A stretch of DNA of 45,440 nucleotides from SVQP01 sp045658965 (lineage in GTDB: Bacteria; Bacillota; Clostridia; Oscillospirales; CAG-272), in assembly GCA_045658965.1 (NCBI GenBank), contig JAZOVZ010000001.1, forward strand, positions 1 through 45,440, read 5' to 3'. The notes beneath the pieces were generated by a model. It searched no databases. It had not been told where the DNA came from and saw only the letters and a list, made by a program, of their open reading frames with translations. The stretch's first letter is position 1. Each line of letters opens with the position of its first letter. The position numbers and the translations under genes are program-made. Shown piece by piece: positions 30,516 to 38,019 of this stretch.

Positions 30516-31373
30516 GTGGACGTATATGCGGATCTGTTATTTTTGGTCAATTTCAGCATGGATTTTTTGTGCCTTTACCTAAGCGTCAAGCTGCTGCACC
30601 TGCCGCGCGTGCGGTGGCGCATGCTGCTCGCTGCCGCGTTGGGTGGGGTATACAGCGTGCTTGCGTTGCTTTTATCGGTGGAGTCGTGGCCCTCGCTTGC
30701 TTTGGATCTTGGCACGTGCCTTGGCATGTGTGCGATATGTGCAGCGGGTAAAGGTGTGCGATTTGGCAGGCTGCTGCTTTTATGCGGCACGTATTTCGGT
30801 ATTTCCGCACTTATGGGCGGTGGTATGACGGCTATTTATCATCTGCTGAGCAAGGCGGATCTGCCATTGGATGACGTGCCGAGCGATGGTATTTCGGCAT
30901 GGATGTTTTTAGCGCTTGCCGCGGCAGCGGCACTTGTGGCAGCATTCGGCGGCAGGGTGTTTTCAAAGCAAACCGCCCTACGTACCTGCACGGTACACGT
31001 GAAATTGGACGGTGCAACCTGGGAGATGACGGGGCTGTGTGATAGCGGAAACCTGCTTTGCGATCCCATCAGCGGCACGCCTGTCATCATAGCAGACAGG
31101 CAAACCTGGCTGTCAGCTTTGCCCACCCCCTTGCGGTATGCGGTGGAGAGCGAGGGGAGACGGGTGGAGTCACTTGAAGATGGAAAACGCATGCGTATCG
31201 TACCTATGCATACCGCACAAGGGAGCAGCATGGCGGTGGCACTGCTGCCGGATGAAATATTGCTGACGGGGCAAGACGGAAAATCCCGCGCGGTGTATGC
31301 GTTGATCGCACCGTCGGGGGAGGCATTGAGCGGAGATTATCGCGCTGTCGTGCCCGCAACTCTTTTACAGTGA
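30516..31373 (+). CDS. spoIIGA: Sporulation sigma-E processing peptidase SpoIIGA
   Basis: A 285-residue protein. The N-terminal half is an integral membrane domain beginning VDVYADLLFLVNFSMDF (the usual SpoIIGA opening) with five hydrophobic segments to about residue 145. The C-terminal half is the aspartic-protease-like domain with the DSGN motif at 176-179 in GLCDSGNLLCDP. It cleaves pro-sigma-E at the sporulation septum. The start is a GTG at 30516, chosen because GGAGGTGA lies 5 bases upstream and it matches the family's N-terminus. The sigE gene follows, but 149 bases away with a hairpin array between. Confidence 0.92.
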   Translation: MDVYADLLFLVNFSMDFLCLYLSVKLLHLPRVRWRMLLAAALGGVYSVLALLLSVESWPSLALDLGTCLGMCAICAAGKGVRFGRLLLLCGTYFGISALMGGGMTAIYHLLSKADLPLDDVPSDGISAWMFLALAAAAALVAAFGGRVFSKQTALRTCTVHVKLDGATWEMTGLCDSGNLLCDPISGTPVIIADRQTWLSALPTPLRYAVESEGRRVESLEDGKRMRIVPMHTAQGSSMAVALLPDEILLTGQDGKSRAVYALIAPSGEALSGDYRAVVPATLLQ

Positions 31374-31492
31374 AATATTTTGTCAGTGGACAAAATGTGA
31401 AATTTTTTCTGACGAAAAAGTGAAATATGCGCTTTGCGCAAATGAAATGTTCCGCTTGGCGGAACGTTGCGGTAGATATTTGCTATGCAAAT
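31370..31492 (+). repeat. GTGAAAT-spaced hairpin array between spoIIGA and sigE (copy 3)
   Basis: The words GTGAAAT (31370, 31397, 31420) and ATGAAAT (31442) alternate with unrelated stems: ATTTTGTC/GACAAAAT, TTTTTC/GAAAAA, TGCGC/GCGCA and GTTCCGC/GCGGAAC. A fifth stem, ATTTGC/GCAAAT (31478-31492), follows. The layout is the same as the GTGATATT arrays elsewhere in the window. The first word overlaps the spoIIGA stop codon (31371-31373). Confidence 0.8.
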
Positions 31493-31522
31493 TTCTAAAT
31501 ATGATTATATTGGAGAGAAAGT

Positions 31523-32224
31523 ATGAAACGAATCAAAATACTATGGCTGAAGATCAAGCAAAAGCTATCAAAGAAGAACGGTATTTACTACATAAACGGT
31601 CCGGAGCTGCTGCCCGCTCCCTATACGCCCGAGCGCGAGGCAGAGGTGATCGCTGCATTGGAGGAGGGCGATCCCGACGCGCGTGTCGCGCTCATCGAGC
31701 ATAATTTGCGTCTGGTGGTGTATATTGCCAAAAAGTTTGAGGGTACGGGCACGGGGATCGAGGATCTGATCTCGATCGGCACCATCGGGCTTTGCAAGGC
31801 GGTGGGCACGTTTCGCTCGGATAAAAATATCAAGCTTGCCACCTATGCCTCGCGCTGTATTGAAAATGAGATCCTGATGCATTTGCGCAAGCAATCGGGC
31901 AAGGGAGGAGACGTTTCGCTCGACGAGCCGCTCAACGTCGATTTCGACGGCAACGAGCTGCTGCTCTCGGATATACTTGGCAGCGAGGAGGAGGGGATCG
32001 TATACGAGATCGAGCAGCGTGAGGAACGGGAATCGATACGGCGCGCGGTGGCGGGCTTGGACGAGCGCGAGCGGCTGATCATCGAGCTGCGGTACGGACT
32101 TTCGGGCAGGGAAGAGATGACGCAAAAGGAGGTCGCCGCGTATCTGGGCATCTCGCAATCGTATATTTCAAGACTCGAGAAAAAGATCATCAACGAATTG
32201 CGGGAGCAAATGACACACGCGTAA
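31523..32224 (+). CDS. sigE: RNA polymerase sporulation sigma factor SigE
   Basis: A 233-residue sigma-70 family factor. An amphipathic pro-sequence (MKRIKILWLKIKQKLSKKNG) precedes YYINGPELLPAP, where SpoIIGA should cut. Region 2: HNLRLVVYIAKKFEGTG, GIEDLISIGTIGLCKAV, KLATYASRCIENEILM. Region 4: LDERERLIIELRYGL and the helix-turn-helix TQKEVAAYLGISQSYISRLEKKI. Sigma-E drives the early mother-cell programme of sporulation. TTGGAGAG precedes the ATG. Its position after spoIIGA is conserved in spore formers; sigG is not next to it here. Confidence 0.95.
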   Translation: MKRIKILWLKIKQKLSKKNGIYYINGPELLPAPYTPEREAEVIAALEEGDPDARVALIEHNLRLVVYIAKKFEGTGTGIEDLISIGTIGLCKAVGTFRSDKNIKLATYASRCIENEILMHLRKQSGKGGDVSLDEPLNVDFDGNELLLSDILGSEEEGIVYEIEQREERESIRRAVAGLDERERLIIELRYGLSGREEMTQKEVAAYLGISQSYISRLEKKIINELREQMTHA

Positions 32225-32266
32225 AACAGATGAAAAGTTTTGATCGAGCTTTTTCAAAAAAGTAAT

Positions 32267-32385
32267 TGCCGCAGGCGCTGGCGATCGATGATCGCCCCTA
32301 CAGATGTTTTTGTTTGGGTTTTATGTATTAAACCCACAGCATAGACACTTGTAGGGGCGACCATCGGTCGTCCGCACCTGCGGCA
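32267..32385. repeat. Foldback element with TGTAGGGGCGA arms
   Basis: Arms 32267-32302 and 32350-32385 are inverted repeats with 31 of 36 matches. Each arm also has its own hairpin, GCGATC/GATCGC on the left and CGACC/GGTCG on the right, so the differences between arms preserve local pairing. The centre holds a TGGGTTT/AAACCCA hairpin. It lies between sigE and a convergent membrane protein gene and may act as a terminator. Nothing else is seen in 32225-32453. Confidence 0.8.
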
Positions 32386-32453
32386 ACTACTGTTTGAAAG
32401 CATTGATATTTGATAATTTTTACCGCTATTTCCGCAACCCCCATCGGGCTTTT

Positions 32454-32852
32454 TTAATGTTTTTTGAACTCTATATCCAATAATACACACACAGTCGTGC
32501 CAATCAAGGACAGCGTGATCAGCGACCCGACCGCCGAATAATACGAGGCTCCCAAAAGCAGCGGTGCCAGCGAGAGCAGCGTGGCAGCAGCCGATACGCA
32601 CAGCACGGGCATGCGAATCCGCTTGCCGACGAACAAATACACGATGCCAAGCACGACCAGCGCGCAGGTCAGAAGTGCCACGATAAAGGGTGCAAAATTG
32701 GCGTAGCCGAAGGGCGTGAGCGAAAAATACGAGTAGGTCAGACGCAGGGGCGGTTCTCCGGGCGGCGTGGCGAAATTGCATACCGCGCCATAGGGCAGGA
32801 TCTCCAGGATCAGGGCTGTCAAGGTTGTGATCAGTGCAAATATCTTTTTCAT
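32454..32852 (-). CDS. Four-helix membrane protein of unknown function
   Basis: A 132-residue protein. The first hydrophobic segment (about 3-20) is signal-like. A Pro-rich external loop (NFATPPGEPPLRLTYSYFSLTPFGY) follows, then three further helices (about 52-75, 80-100 and 105-126), ending IEFKKH. I do not recognise a family. The start MKKIFAL at 32852 is preferred to an upstream in-frame ATG because GGAGGA lies directly before it. It is convergent with sigE. Confidence 0.65.
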   Translation of the reverse strand: MKKIFALITTLTALILEILPYGAVCNFATPPGEPPLRLTYSYFSLTPFGYANFAPFIVALLTCALVVLGIVYLFVGKRIRMPVLCVSAAATLLSLAPLLLGASYYSAVGSLITLSLIGTTVCVLLDIEFKKH

Positions 32853-32979
32853 AAAAATCCTCCGTTTTTTGGTCTTCAAAAATACAGACGGTTTTTTTGC
32901 CCAAAGGTTTCGCGTTTTTTGAAAAAAGTTTTCGAAATTTTTGAAAAAACAAGTAATTCAAAAAAATTTCAAAAAGTCC

Positions 32980-33008
32980 TTGACAATGGGCATAATATAT
33001 GGTATAAT
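32980..33008 (+). promoter_or_regulatory. rpmE promoter
   Basis: TTGACA (32980-32985), 17-base spacer, TATAAT (33003-33008); both perfect, with A/T-rich sequence upstream. It is as strong as expected for a ribosomal protein gene. Confidence 0.88.
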
Positions 33009-33013
33009 GACTC

Positions 33014-33060
33014 CGCTTGTGAATCCGATGTCAAAGAACATCGAGAAAATTTATGCGAGG
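33014..33060 (+). promoter_or_regulatory. Candidate bL31 autoregulatory leader
   Basis: The ~55-base 5' leader of rpmE contains a hairpin CGATGT/ACATCG (33026-33031 with 33038-33043) and only a weak ribosome binding site (CGAGG). Structured L31-binding leaders are known in Firmicutes; assignment here is by position and hairpin only. Confidence 0.4.
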
Positions 33061-33069
33061 TATTGAAAA

Positions 33070-33279
33070 ATGAAAAGCGGAATCCATCCCAATTACGTAG
33101 AGTGTGTCGTTAAGTGCGCATGCGGCGAAACTGTTGTTACCCGTTCCACCAAGGGCAGCGAAATGAGAGTTGAAATTTGCTCCAAGTGCCACCCCTTCTT
33201 CACCGGTAAGCAGAAGTTCGTTGATGCCGGCGGTCGTGTTGACAAGTTCAAGAAGAGACTGGAAGCTGTAAGAAAGTAA
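33070..33279 (+). CDS. rpmE: 50S ribosomal protein bL31 (zinc-binding form)
   Basis: A 69-residue protein with the full bL31 pattern: MKSGIHPNY, the zinc ligands in CACG and CSKCHPF, and FTGKQKFVDAGGRVDKFKKR. Having the cysteines makes it the C+ (zinc) paralogue used under zinc-replete conditions. It binds the 50S central protuberance and contacts the 30S head. Monocistronic, with a strong promoter and strong terminator. Confidence 0.97.
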   Translation: MKSGIHPNYVECVVKCACGETVVTRSTKGSEMRVEICSKCHPFFTGKQKFVDAGGRVDKFKKRLEAVRK

Positions 33280-33302
33280 TTCCTTACGACGACATTATTG
33301 AT

Positions 33303-33349
33303 AAACGGGCAGACTCTACGCTATTGTGTAGGAGTCTGCCCGTTTTCAC
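33303..33349 (+). terminator. rpmE terminator
   Basis: AAACGGGCAGACTC (33303-33316) pairs with 33332-33345; a short inner TAC/GTA stem extends it. Followed by TTTCACTTG. Confidence 0.88.
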
Positions 33350-33416
33350 TTGATTTCATTACCCCCGCGCCAAGGCACGATGATTTTTTCGGAGCCGAGG
33401 AGAAAGAAGGACAGAT

Positions 33417-33980
33417 ATGGAAATGCTGGACGTTTACACACGCGAAGGTCAAAGGACGGGTAAGCTGGTAGAGCGAGGCCGCCGTTATCGTCTTGCTGAC
33501 GATGAGTACACCATGGTGGTGCACGCTTTTCTTTACCACCGTGACCACGGTTTTCTGATTCAGAAAAGGGCAGCTACCAAAAGAGTGTTGCCCGGAGCAT
33601 GGTGCGTGACCATGGGCGTAGTGCAGGCAGGCGAGGACAGTGAGAGTGGCATGCGCCGCGAGGTGCGCGAGGAGTTGGGACTTCAGTTGCGCGACGAACA
33701 GATCCGCAGCTGCGTGCGTACCTATAACGGACATAAGATCGTGGACGTATATCTGGTGTATATTGATACCGAAATTGAGGATATGGTGCTGCAAACCGAA
33801 GAGGTGGAGCAGGTTTGCTGGATGAGCGGCAGAGAGGTTCTTTCGCGCTTTGGCGGCAAGAATTCCAAGGTAAATGAGGAATACCTGTCCTGTATGCAGC
33901 GTTACGTGCACGTGACGGGCAAGGCTGCCAAAAGAAGGAGAAGAAGACAGAATGCAAAGCTTGCAAAACAAGGAAATTGA
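33417..33980 (+). CDS. Nudix hydrolase (IDI/YfcD-like)
   Basis: A 187-residue protein. The opening MEMLDVYTREGQRTGK resembles isopentenyl-diphosphate isomerase-like Nudix proteins. The Nudix box is GVVQAGEDSESGMRREVREELGL with the REVREE helix that binds Mg2+. The C-terminus is unusually basic (KAAKRRRRRQNAKLAKQ). It hydrolyses a diphosphate-linked substrate that cannot be predicted. AAGGACAG precedes the ATG. Its last 29 bases overlap the hflX start, so it is the first gene of a Nudix-hflX-Nudix-yigZ operon. Confidence 0.85.
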   Translation: MEMLDVYTREGQRTGKLVERGRRYRLADDEYTMVVHAFLYHRDHGFLIQKRAATKRVLPGAWCVTMGVVQAGEDSESGMRREVREELGLQLRDEQIRSCVRTYNGHKIVDVYLVYIDTEIEDMVLQTEEVEQVCWMSGREVLSRFGGKNSKVNEEYLSCMQRYVHVTGKAAKRRRRRQNAKLAKQGN

Positions 33981-35259
33981 AGCTAAGACGCGCGCGCTGC
34001 TTGTGGGCATCGTGACGCGTGATGCAGATATACAAACGGTAGAATCGGGGCTTGACGAGCTGGAAAGATTGCTTGATACCGCGGGCGGTGTTGCCATCGT
34101 GCGCGTGATCCAGAGCAAGGATACCCCCGACCCTCGCACGCTGATCGGCTCGGGCAAGGTGCGCGAGATCTCGGATTTGTGCGAGAACAACGAGATTGAT
34201 CTGGTCGTCACGGACGAGGATCTTTCTCCCGCGCAGATCCGCAATTTGGAAGACGATATCGGTCATGACGTACGCGTCATTGACCGTTCTATGTTGATTT
34301 TGGATATTTTTGCCGCGCATGCGGTAACCGGTGAAGGGAAGCTGCAGGTCGAGCTGGCGCAGCTGCGCTATACTGCGCCGAGACTGATCGGTAAGGGCGC
34401 GGAAATGTCGCGTCTTGGTGGCGGTATCGGTACGCGAGGCCCCGGTGAATCCAAGCTGGAAAGCGACCGCAGACACATCCAGCGTCGCATTACCGCGCTG
34501 GAAGCACAGCTTGCGGAAATGGAAAAGAACCGCATGACCATGCGCGCCTCGCGCGATAAGAGCGGACTTCCCAAGGTCGCCATTGTAGGATATACCAACG
34601 CAGGCAAATCCACGCTGCTCAACCGCATGACCGACGCGGGCATTCTTGCCGAGGACAAGCTGTTTGCAACGCTGGACCCCACCACAAGAAAGTTTGAGCT
34701 GCCCGGCGGCGAGAGTATTCTCTTGACCGATACGGTCGGCTTTATCCGTAAGCTGCCTCACCATCTGATCAAGGCATTCCGCTCTACGCTGGACGAGGCG
34801 GTGTATGCCGATATTTTGGTCATCGTCATTGATGCAAGCGACCCCGAGCACGAGCAAAAGCTGGAGGTTACCGAGCAGGTGCTTTCCGAGCTGGGTGCTG
34901 CGGGCAAGCCTACGCTGTACGTGTTCAATAAGTGTGATCTGGTCATGGGCACGCTGCCCCGTGTGGGCGGCAGAGATGCCGAGCATCAGACCCATATTTC
35001 GGCGTTGACGGGCGAGGGCTACGAGGCGTTTGCCGAGATGCTGGAGGGTATGATCCACGCAGGCAAGACCCGCGTGACCTTTGTTATTCCCAATGCAAAG
35101 CAGGGGGCGTTGAACACGCTTTACCGCATGGCGACGGTCGAGGACGTGGATTACGGAGCGGACGCTGTCCGAGTCACCGCTGTTGTGGACGCCAAGGTGC
35201 GCGGTATGCTGCGCGAATTTGATCCCGACGCCAAGGTGCAAAAGCCGGATTGGGAGTAA
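33952..35259 (+). CDS. hflX: Ribosome-associated GTPase HflX
   Basis: A 435-residue protein. The N-terminal HflX domain contains DPRTLIGSGKVREI and VIDRSMLILDIFAAHA. The glycine-rich linker GKGAEMSRLGGGIGTRGPGE is diagnostic. A coiled-coil helix (about 165-200) leads to the G domain: G1 GYTNAGKST near 212-220, TTRKFEL (G2), DTVGFIRKLP (G3), NKCD (G4) and a G5-like SALTGEG. HflX splits stalled or hibernating 70S ribosomes. The start overlaps the upstream Nudix gene, which also contains its GAAGGAGAAG ribosome binding site. Confidence 0.95.
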   Translation: MQSLQNKEIEAKTRALLVGIVTRDADIQTVESGLDELERLLDTAGGVAIVRVIQSKDTPDPRTLIGSGKVREISDLCENNEIDLVVTDEDLSPAQIRNLEDDIGHDVRVIDRSMLILDIFAAHAVTGEGKLQVELAQLRYTAPRLIGKGAEMSRLGGGIGTRGPGESKLESDRRHIQRRITALEAQLAEMEKNRMTMRASRDKSGLPKVAIVGYTNAGKSTLLNRMTDAGILAEDKLFATLDPTTRKFELPGGESILLTDTVGFIRKLPHHLIKAFRSTLDEAVYADILVIVIDASDPEHEQKLEVTEQVLSELGAAGKPTLYVFNKCDLVMGTLPRVGGRDAEHQTHISALTGEGYEAFAEMLEGMIHAGKTRVTFVIPNAKQGALNTLYRMATVEDVDYGADAVRVTAVVDAKVRGMLREFDPDAKVQKPDWE

Positions 35260-35261
35260 AT

Positions 35262-35780
35262 ATGGAGAAAAGAGATATTTTTGACGCACAGCGTAATAAT
35301 CTGAACGCACCTATTGTGCGCGGGGAGAGTATTCCCGAGGGCAATTACGTGCTTTCGGTCAGCATTTTCACCGTGAATGATAAGGGAGAGATCCTTTTGA
35401 CGCTGCGTGCGCCCGAAAAGCCGAATTTTCCCAACGTGTGGGAGATCACGGCAGGCGGTGCACTTGCGGGAGAGAGCGGGATCGAGGCAGCCGTGCGTGA
35501 ATTAAAGGAAGAGACCGGGCTGAAGGCAAAGAGGGAAGAGCTGCTGCTGTTGCGCGTCATCCGCGAGCCGTCTGCTTTTGTAGAATGTTATTTGTATAGA
35601 ACAAGTCTGCCCGCATCCGCGGTGGTGCTGCAGGAGGGTGAGACGGTGGCAGCAAGATTTACCTCAATCAAACGCTTTGAGGAGCTGATGCACACCGACG
35701 GCATTGCGCAGCCCGTGGCATTCCGCTACGGTGTGGTGCGTGATGCGCTGTACGATGCGCTTGGCATGGATAGAGGGTAA
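35262..35780 (+). CDS. Nudix hydrolase
   Basis: A 172-residue protein with the Nudix box GGALAGESGIEAAVRELKEETGL (G-x5-E-x7-R-E-L-x-E-E-x-G-L), intact for metal binding. It opens EKRDIFDAQRNN and has SVSIFTVNDKGEILLTLRAPEKPNFPNVWEITAGG. The substrate is unknown. It is distinct from the other Nudix protein of this operon. The ATG at 35262 follows the hflX stop by two bases; GGGAG inside the end of hflX is the ribosome binding site. Confidence 0.85.
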   Translation: MEKRDIFDAQRNNLNAPIVRGESIPEGNYVLSVSIFTVNDKGEILLTLRAPEKPNFPNVWEITAGGALAGESGIEAAVRELKEETGLKAKREELLLLRVIREPSAFVECYLYRTSLPASAVVLQEGETVAARFTSIKRFEELMHTDGIAQPVAFRYGVVRDALYDALGMDRG

Positions 35781-35782
35781 GC

Positions 35783-36424
35783 ATGGCAAACGAGCAGTTA
35801 TATATGACGCTGGAAAAGGTGGCGTCTGCCGAATTTGAGGAGCGAGGCTCGATCTTTATCGGGCATGCCGCGCCTATCAAAAACGAGCAGGAGGCAATGG
35901 CGTTTATCAAGCAAAAGCAAAGGGAATATGCGGACGCGACGCACAACGTGTGGGCGTATCTGCTCAACGGCGGCATCGTGGCAAGATACAGCGACGACGG
36001 CGAGCCGCAGGGAACTGCGGGGGTGCCGGTGCTGGAGTGCATGCGCAAGTCGGGCGCGACCGATATGGTCGTGGTGGTCACGCGCTATTTCGGCGGTGTT
36101 CTGCTGGGCGCGGGAGGACTGGTCCGCGCGTATTCGCATTCGGCGCGCATTGCCATGGATGCGGCACATATCATTACGTACTATAAGTATGGCGAATACA
36201 GCATGGTATGCTCGTATTCGGATTATCAGAAGTTCAATCTGCTGCTGCCCAAGATGGGCGCGCTGGTGGATGAGGTGGAGTATGCTGATCAGGTGACCCT
36301 GCATTTTGCGGTCAAGGACGAGCATAAGGACGCGCTTTGGCGTCGCATCTCGGAGACCAGTAACGGCAAATGCATCCCCGAAAAAACGGGCGAGCGATAC
36401 GACTATCATGAAATCGGAGAGTGA
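35783..36424 (+). CDS. YigZ/IMPACT family protein
   Basis: A 213-residue protein. The N-terminal IMPACT domain contains ERGSIFIGHAAPI, THNVWAYLL, YSDDGEPQGTAGVPVLE and VVVTRYFGGVLLGAGGLVRAYSHSA, all family hallmarks. The C-terminal DUF1949 ferredoxin-like domain runs from about 138. Eukaryotic IMPACT regulates GCN2; the bacterial role is unclear, with a link to translation or proline peptidases proposed for related proteins. It follows the Nudix gene by two bases. Its stop codon lies inside the operon's terminator stem. Confidence 0.93.
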   Translation: MANEQLYMTLEKVASAEFEERGSIFIGHAAPIKNEQEAMAFIKQKQREYADATHNVWAYLLNGGIVARYSDDGEPQGTAGVPVLECMRKSGATDMVVVVTRYFGGVLLGAGGLVRAYSHSARIAMDAAHIITYYKYGEYSMVCSYSDYQKFNLLLPKMGALVDEVEYADQVTLHFAVKDEHKDALWRRISETSNGKCIPEKTGERYDYHEIGE

Positions 36425-36450
36425 CCTTGCGGTCATTCTCCGATTTTTTG
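36411..36450 (+). terminator. Terminator of the Nudix-hflX-Nudix-yigZ operon
   Basis: A 16-bp stem with one G-T pair (36411-36426 with 36431-36446) and loop TTGC, followed by TTTTTTG. The left arm contains the yigZ stop codon. Confidence 0.88.
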
Positions 36451-36484
36451 CCACACGGACGACCTTACTCACGAGAGTTTTTGC

Positions 36485-36606
36485 GTCGCTTTTTGCAAAA
36501 AGCGACCGGGGCTCTTGGGGCAGCGCCCCAAGTCGCCCTCCGCAGAGGGCGAAACTCTTCTCACGCCGTTTTTGGTTCTTTTTGCGGCTTCTTGCTCAAA
36601 AAGAAC
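36485..36606 (+). repeat. Four-stem modular repeat (copy B)
   Basis: H1 GTCGCTTTTT/AAAAAGCGAC (36485-36506), H2 CTTGGGGC/GCCCCAAG (36514-36532), H3 TCGCCCTC/GAGGGCGA with loop CGCA (36533-36552), H4 GTTCTTTTTG/CAAAAAGAAC (36575-36606). Same order as copies A and C. Confidence 0.85.
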
Positions 36607-36640
36607 GGAGGGAATTACCTCAATGTGAACACGCTACAAC

Positions 36641-36665
36641 GTAGGGCGGGGGCTTGCTCCCGCAG
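36641..36665 (+). repeat. Single GTAGGGCGGGGGCTTGCTCC repeat unit
   Basis: One copy of the unit that is tandemly repeated at 1-172, with a GCGGG/CCCGC pair replacing GCAGG/CCTGC. It lies exactly between inverted copies B and C of the four-stem repeat. Confidence 0.75.
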
Positions 36666-36715
36666 AAGTGAAGATACAACCTAAGGAAATGTTTATATGT
36701 GAGAAAACCGCTTCC

Positions 36716-36836
36716 GTTCTTTTTGGCACCGCGGGCGCAAAAAGAACCAAAAACGCCGAGATCATTTCGCGCCTGCGGGCGCGACCAAGGGCTGCGCGCC
36801 CTTGGATGGGCGGTCGCTTTTTAGAAAAAAAGCGAC
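36716..36836 (-). repeat. Four-stem modular repeat (copy C, inverted)
   Basis: Read on the minus strand: H1 GTCGCTTTTT/AAAAAGCGAC (36813-36836), H2 CCAAGGGC/GCCCTTGG with loop GCGCA (36785-36805), H3 TCGCGCC/GGCGCGA with loop CGCA (36767-36784), H4 GTTCTTTTTG/CAAAAAGAAC (36716-36747). With copy B it makes a ~350-bp head-to-head pair in the 36425-36987 gene-free gap. Confidence 0.85.
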
Positions 36837-36987
36837 GTAAAAACTTTTCATGAGTGAAGGTGTCCGCGTGGCGGACGCTTTTTTGCAAAAGTTCATAAAA
36901 ATTTCGCAAGAAAAAAAGGAAAATCGCAAATAATTGCGTATATTATATTATAGAACGAAAAATGCTCGGGAAAGTGAGGCTTACACC

Positions 36988-38016
36988 ATGGATCATACGC
37001 AGGATAATCTTGTCAATATTTTCTTGGAAAGGGAAGAATCTTCCCTCTCGCCCTATGCCTTCCGTACCTCGCAGACCAAAGGTCGCGACCGCTATCAGGA
37101 GCCCTGCCGTTTGCGTACCGAGTTTCAGCGTGACCGTGATAAGATCACGCATTGTCAGTCCTTCCGCCGACTGATGAACAAGACCCAGGTCTTCCTCGCT
37201 CCCGAGGGTGACCACTACCGCACCCGTCTGACGCATACCCTGGAGGTTACGCAGATCGCGCGTATCATGGCGCGTGCCCTGCGCCTGAACGAAGATCTGA
37301 CCGAAGCCGCTGCGCTTGGTCATGATCTTGGACACACTCCCTTTGGTCATGCAGGCGAGCGTGCGCTGCAGAAATGCTTTTCTCCCGATTTTTCGCACTA
37401 TATGCAAAGCGTGCGCGTGGTGGAAAAATTGGAAAACGGCGGCCTCGGTCTGAATTTGACGTGGGAGGTCAGAGACGGTATCGCCAATCACTCCGGCTCG
37501 ATCGACTACTGCGGTGCAAGCACCCTTGAAGGCGTGCTGGTCAAATATGCCGATAAGATCGCCTATATCAATCACGATATCGACGACGCCTGCCGCGCGG
37601 GTATACTTACCATTGAAGATATTCCGGCGCATCTGCGCGAGTGCCTTGGACAAAAGCACTCCCAACGTATCAATACCATGGTAACCTCTGTCATTCGTGC
37701 ATCTACCGACAAGGATCATATCTGCATGACCCCCGAGGTCAAGGTTGCTACCGATGAGCTGCGTGATTTTCTGTTTGAGAACGTGTATCTCAACCCCGTC
37801 GCCAAGGGCGAGGAGGGAAAAGCAGAGGATATGCTGATCAAGCTTTACGAATATTTCGTGGGTCATCCCGAAAAAATGCCCGAGACGTATCGTCGTAATC
37901 TTGAAAAGGAAAGCGTTGAGCGTTGCGTGTGTGACTACGTGTCCGGTATGACCGACAGATACGCGATCCAGCTTTATAACGATCTGTTTATTCCGCAGGT
38001 CTGGAGGGGCAGATAA
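36988..38016 (+). CDS. dgt: dGTP triphosphohydrolase-like HD protein
   Basis: A 342-residue protein of the Dgt subfamily usual in Clostridia. RTEFQRDRDKITHCQSFRRLMNKTQVF opens the domain. The HD metal site is spread over RTRLTHTLEV, GHDLGHTPFGHAGE and the later YADKIAYINHDIDD. It hydrolyses dNTPs to deoxynucleosides and triphosphate and is conserved upstream of dnaG-rpoD. I chose the ATG at 36988 (MDHTQDN), which matches the family's N-terminus, although its ribosome binding site (GTGAGG) is modest. The dnaG ATG follows its stop by three bases. Confidence 0.93.
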   Translation: MDHTQDNLVNIFLEREESSLSPYAFRTSQTKGRDRYQEPCRLRTEFQRDRDKITHCQSFRRLMNKTQVFLAPEGDHYRTRLTHTLEVTQIARIMARALRLNEDLTEAAALGHDLGHTPFGHAGERALQKCFSPDFSHYMQSVRVVEKLENGGLGLNLTWEVRDGIANHSGSIDYCGASTLEGVLVKYADKIAYINHDIDDACRAGILTIEDIPAHLRECLGQKHSQRINTMVTSVIRASTDKDHICMTPEVKVATDELRDFLFENVYLNPVAKGEEGKAEDMLIKLYEYFVGHPEKMPETYRRNLEKESVERCVCDYVSGMTDRYAIQLYNDLFIPQVWRGR

Positions 38017-38019
38017 TAT

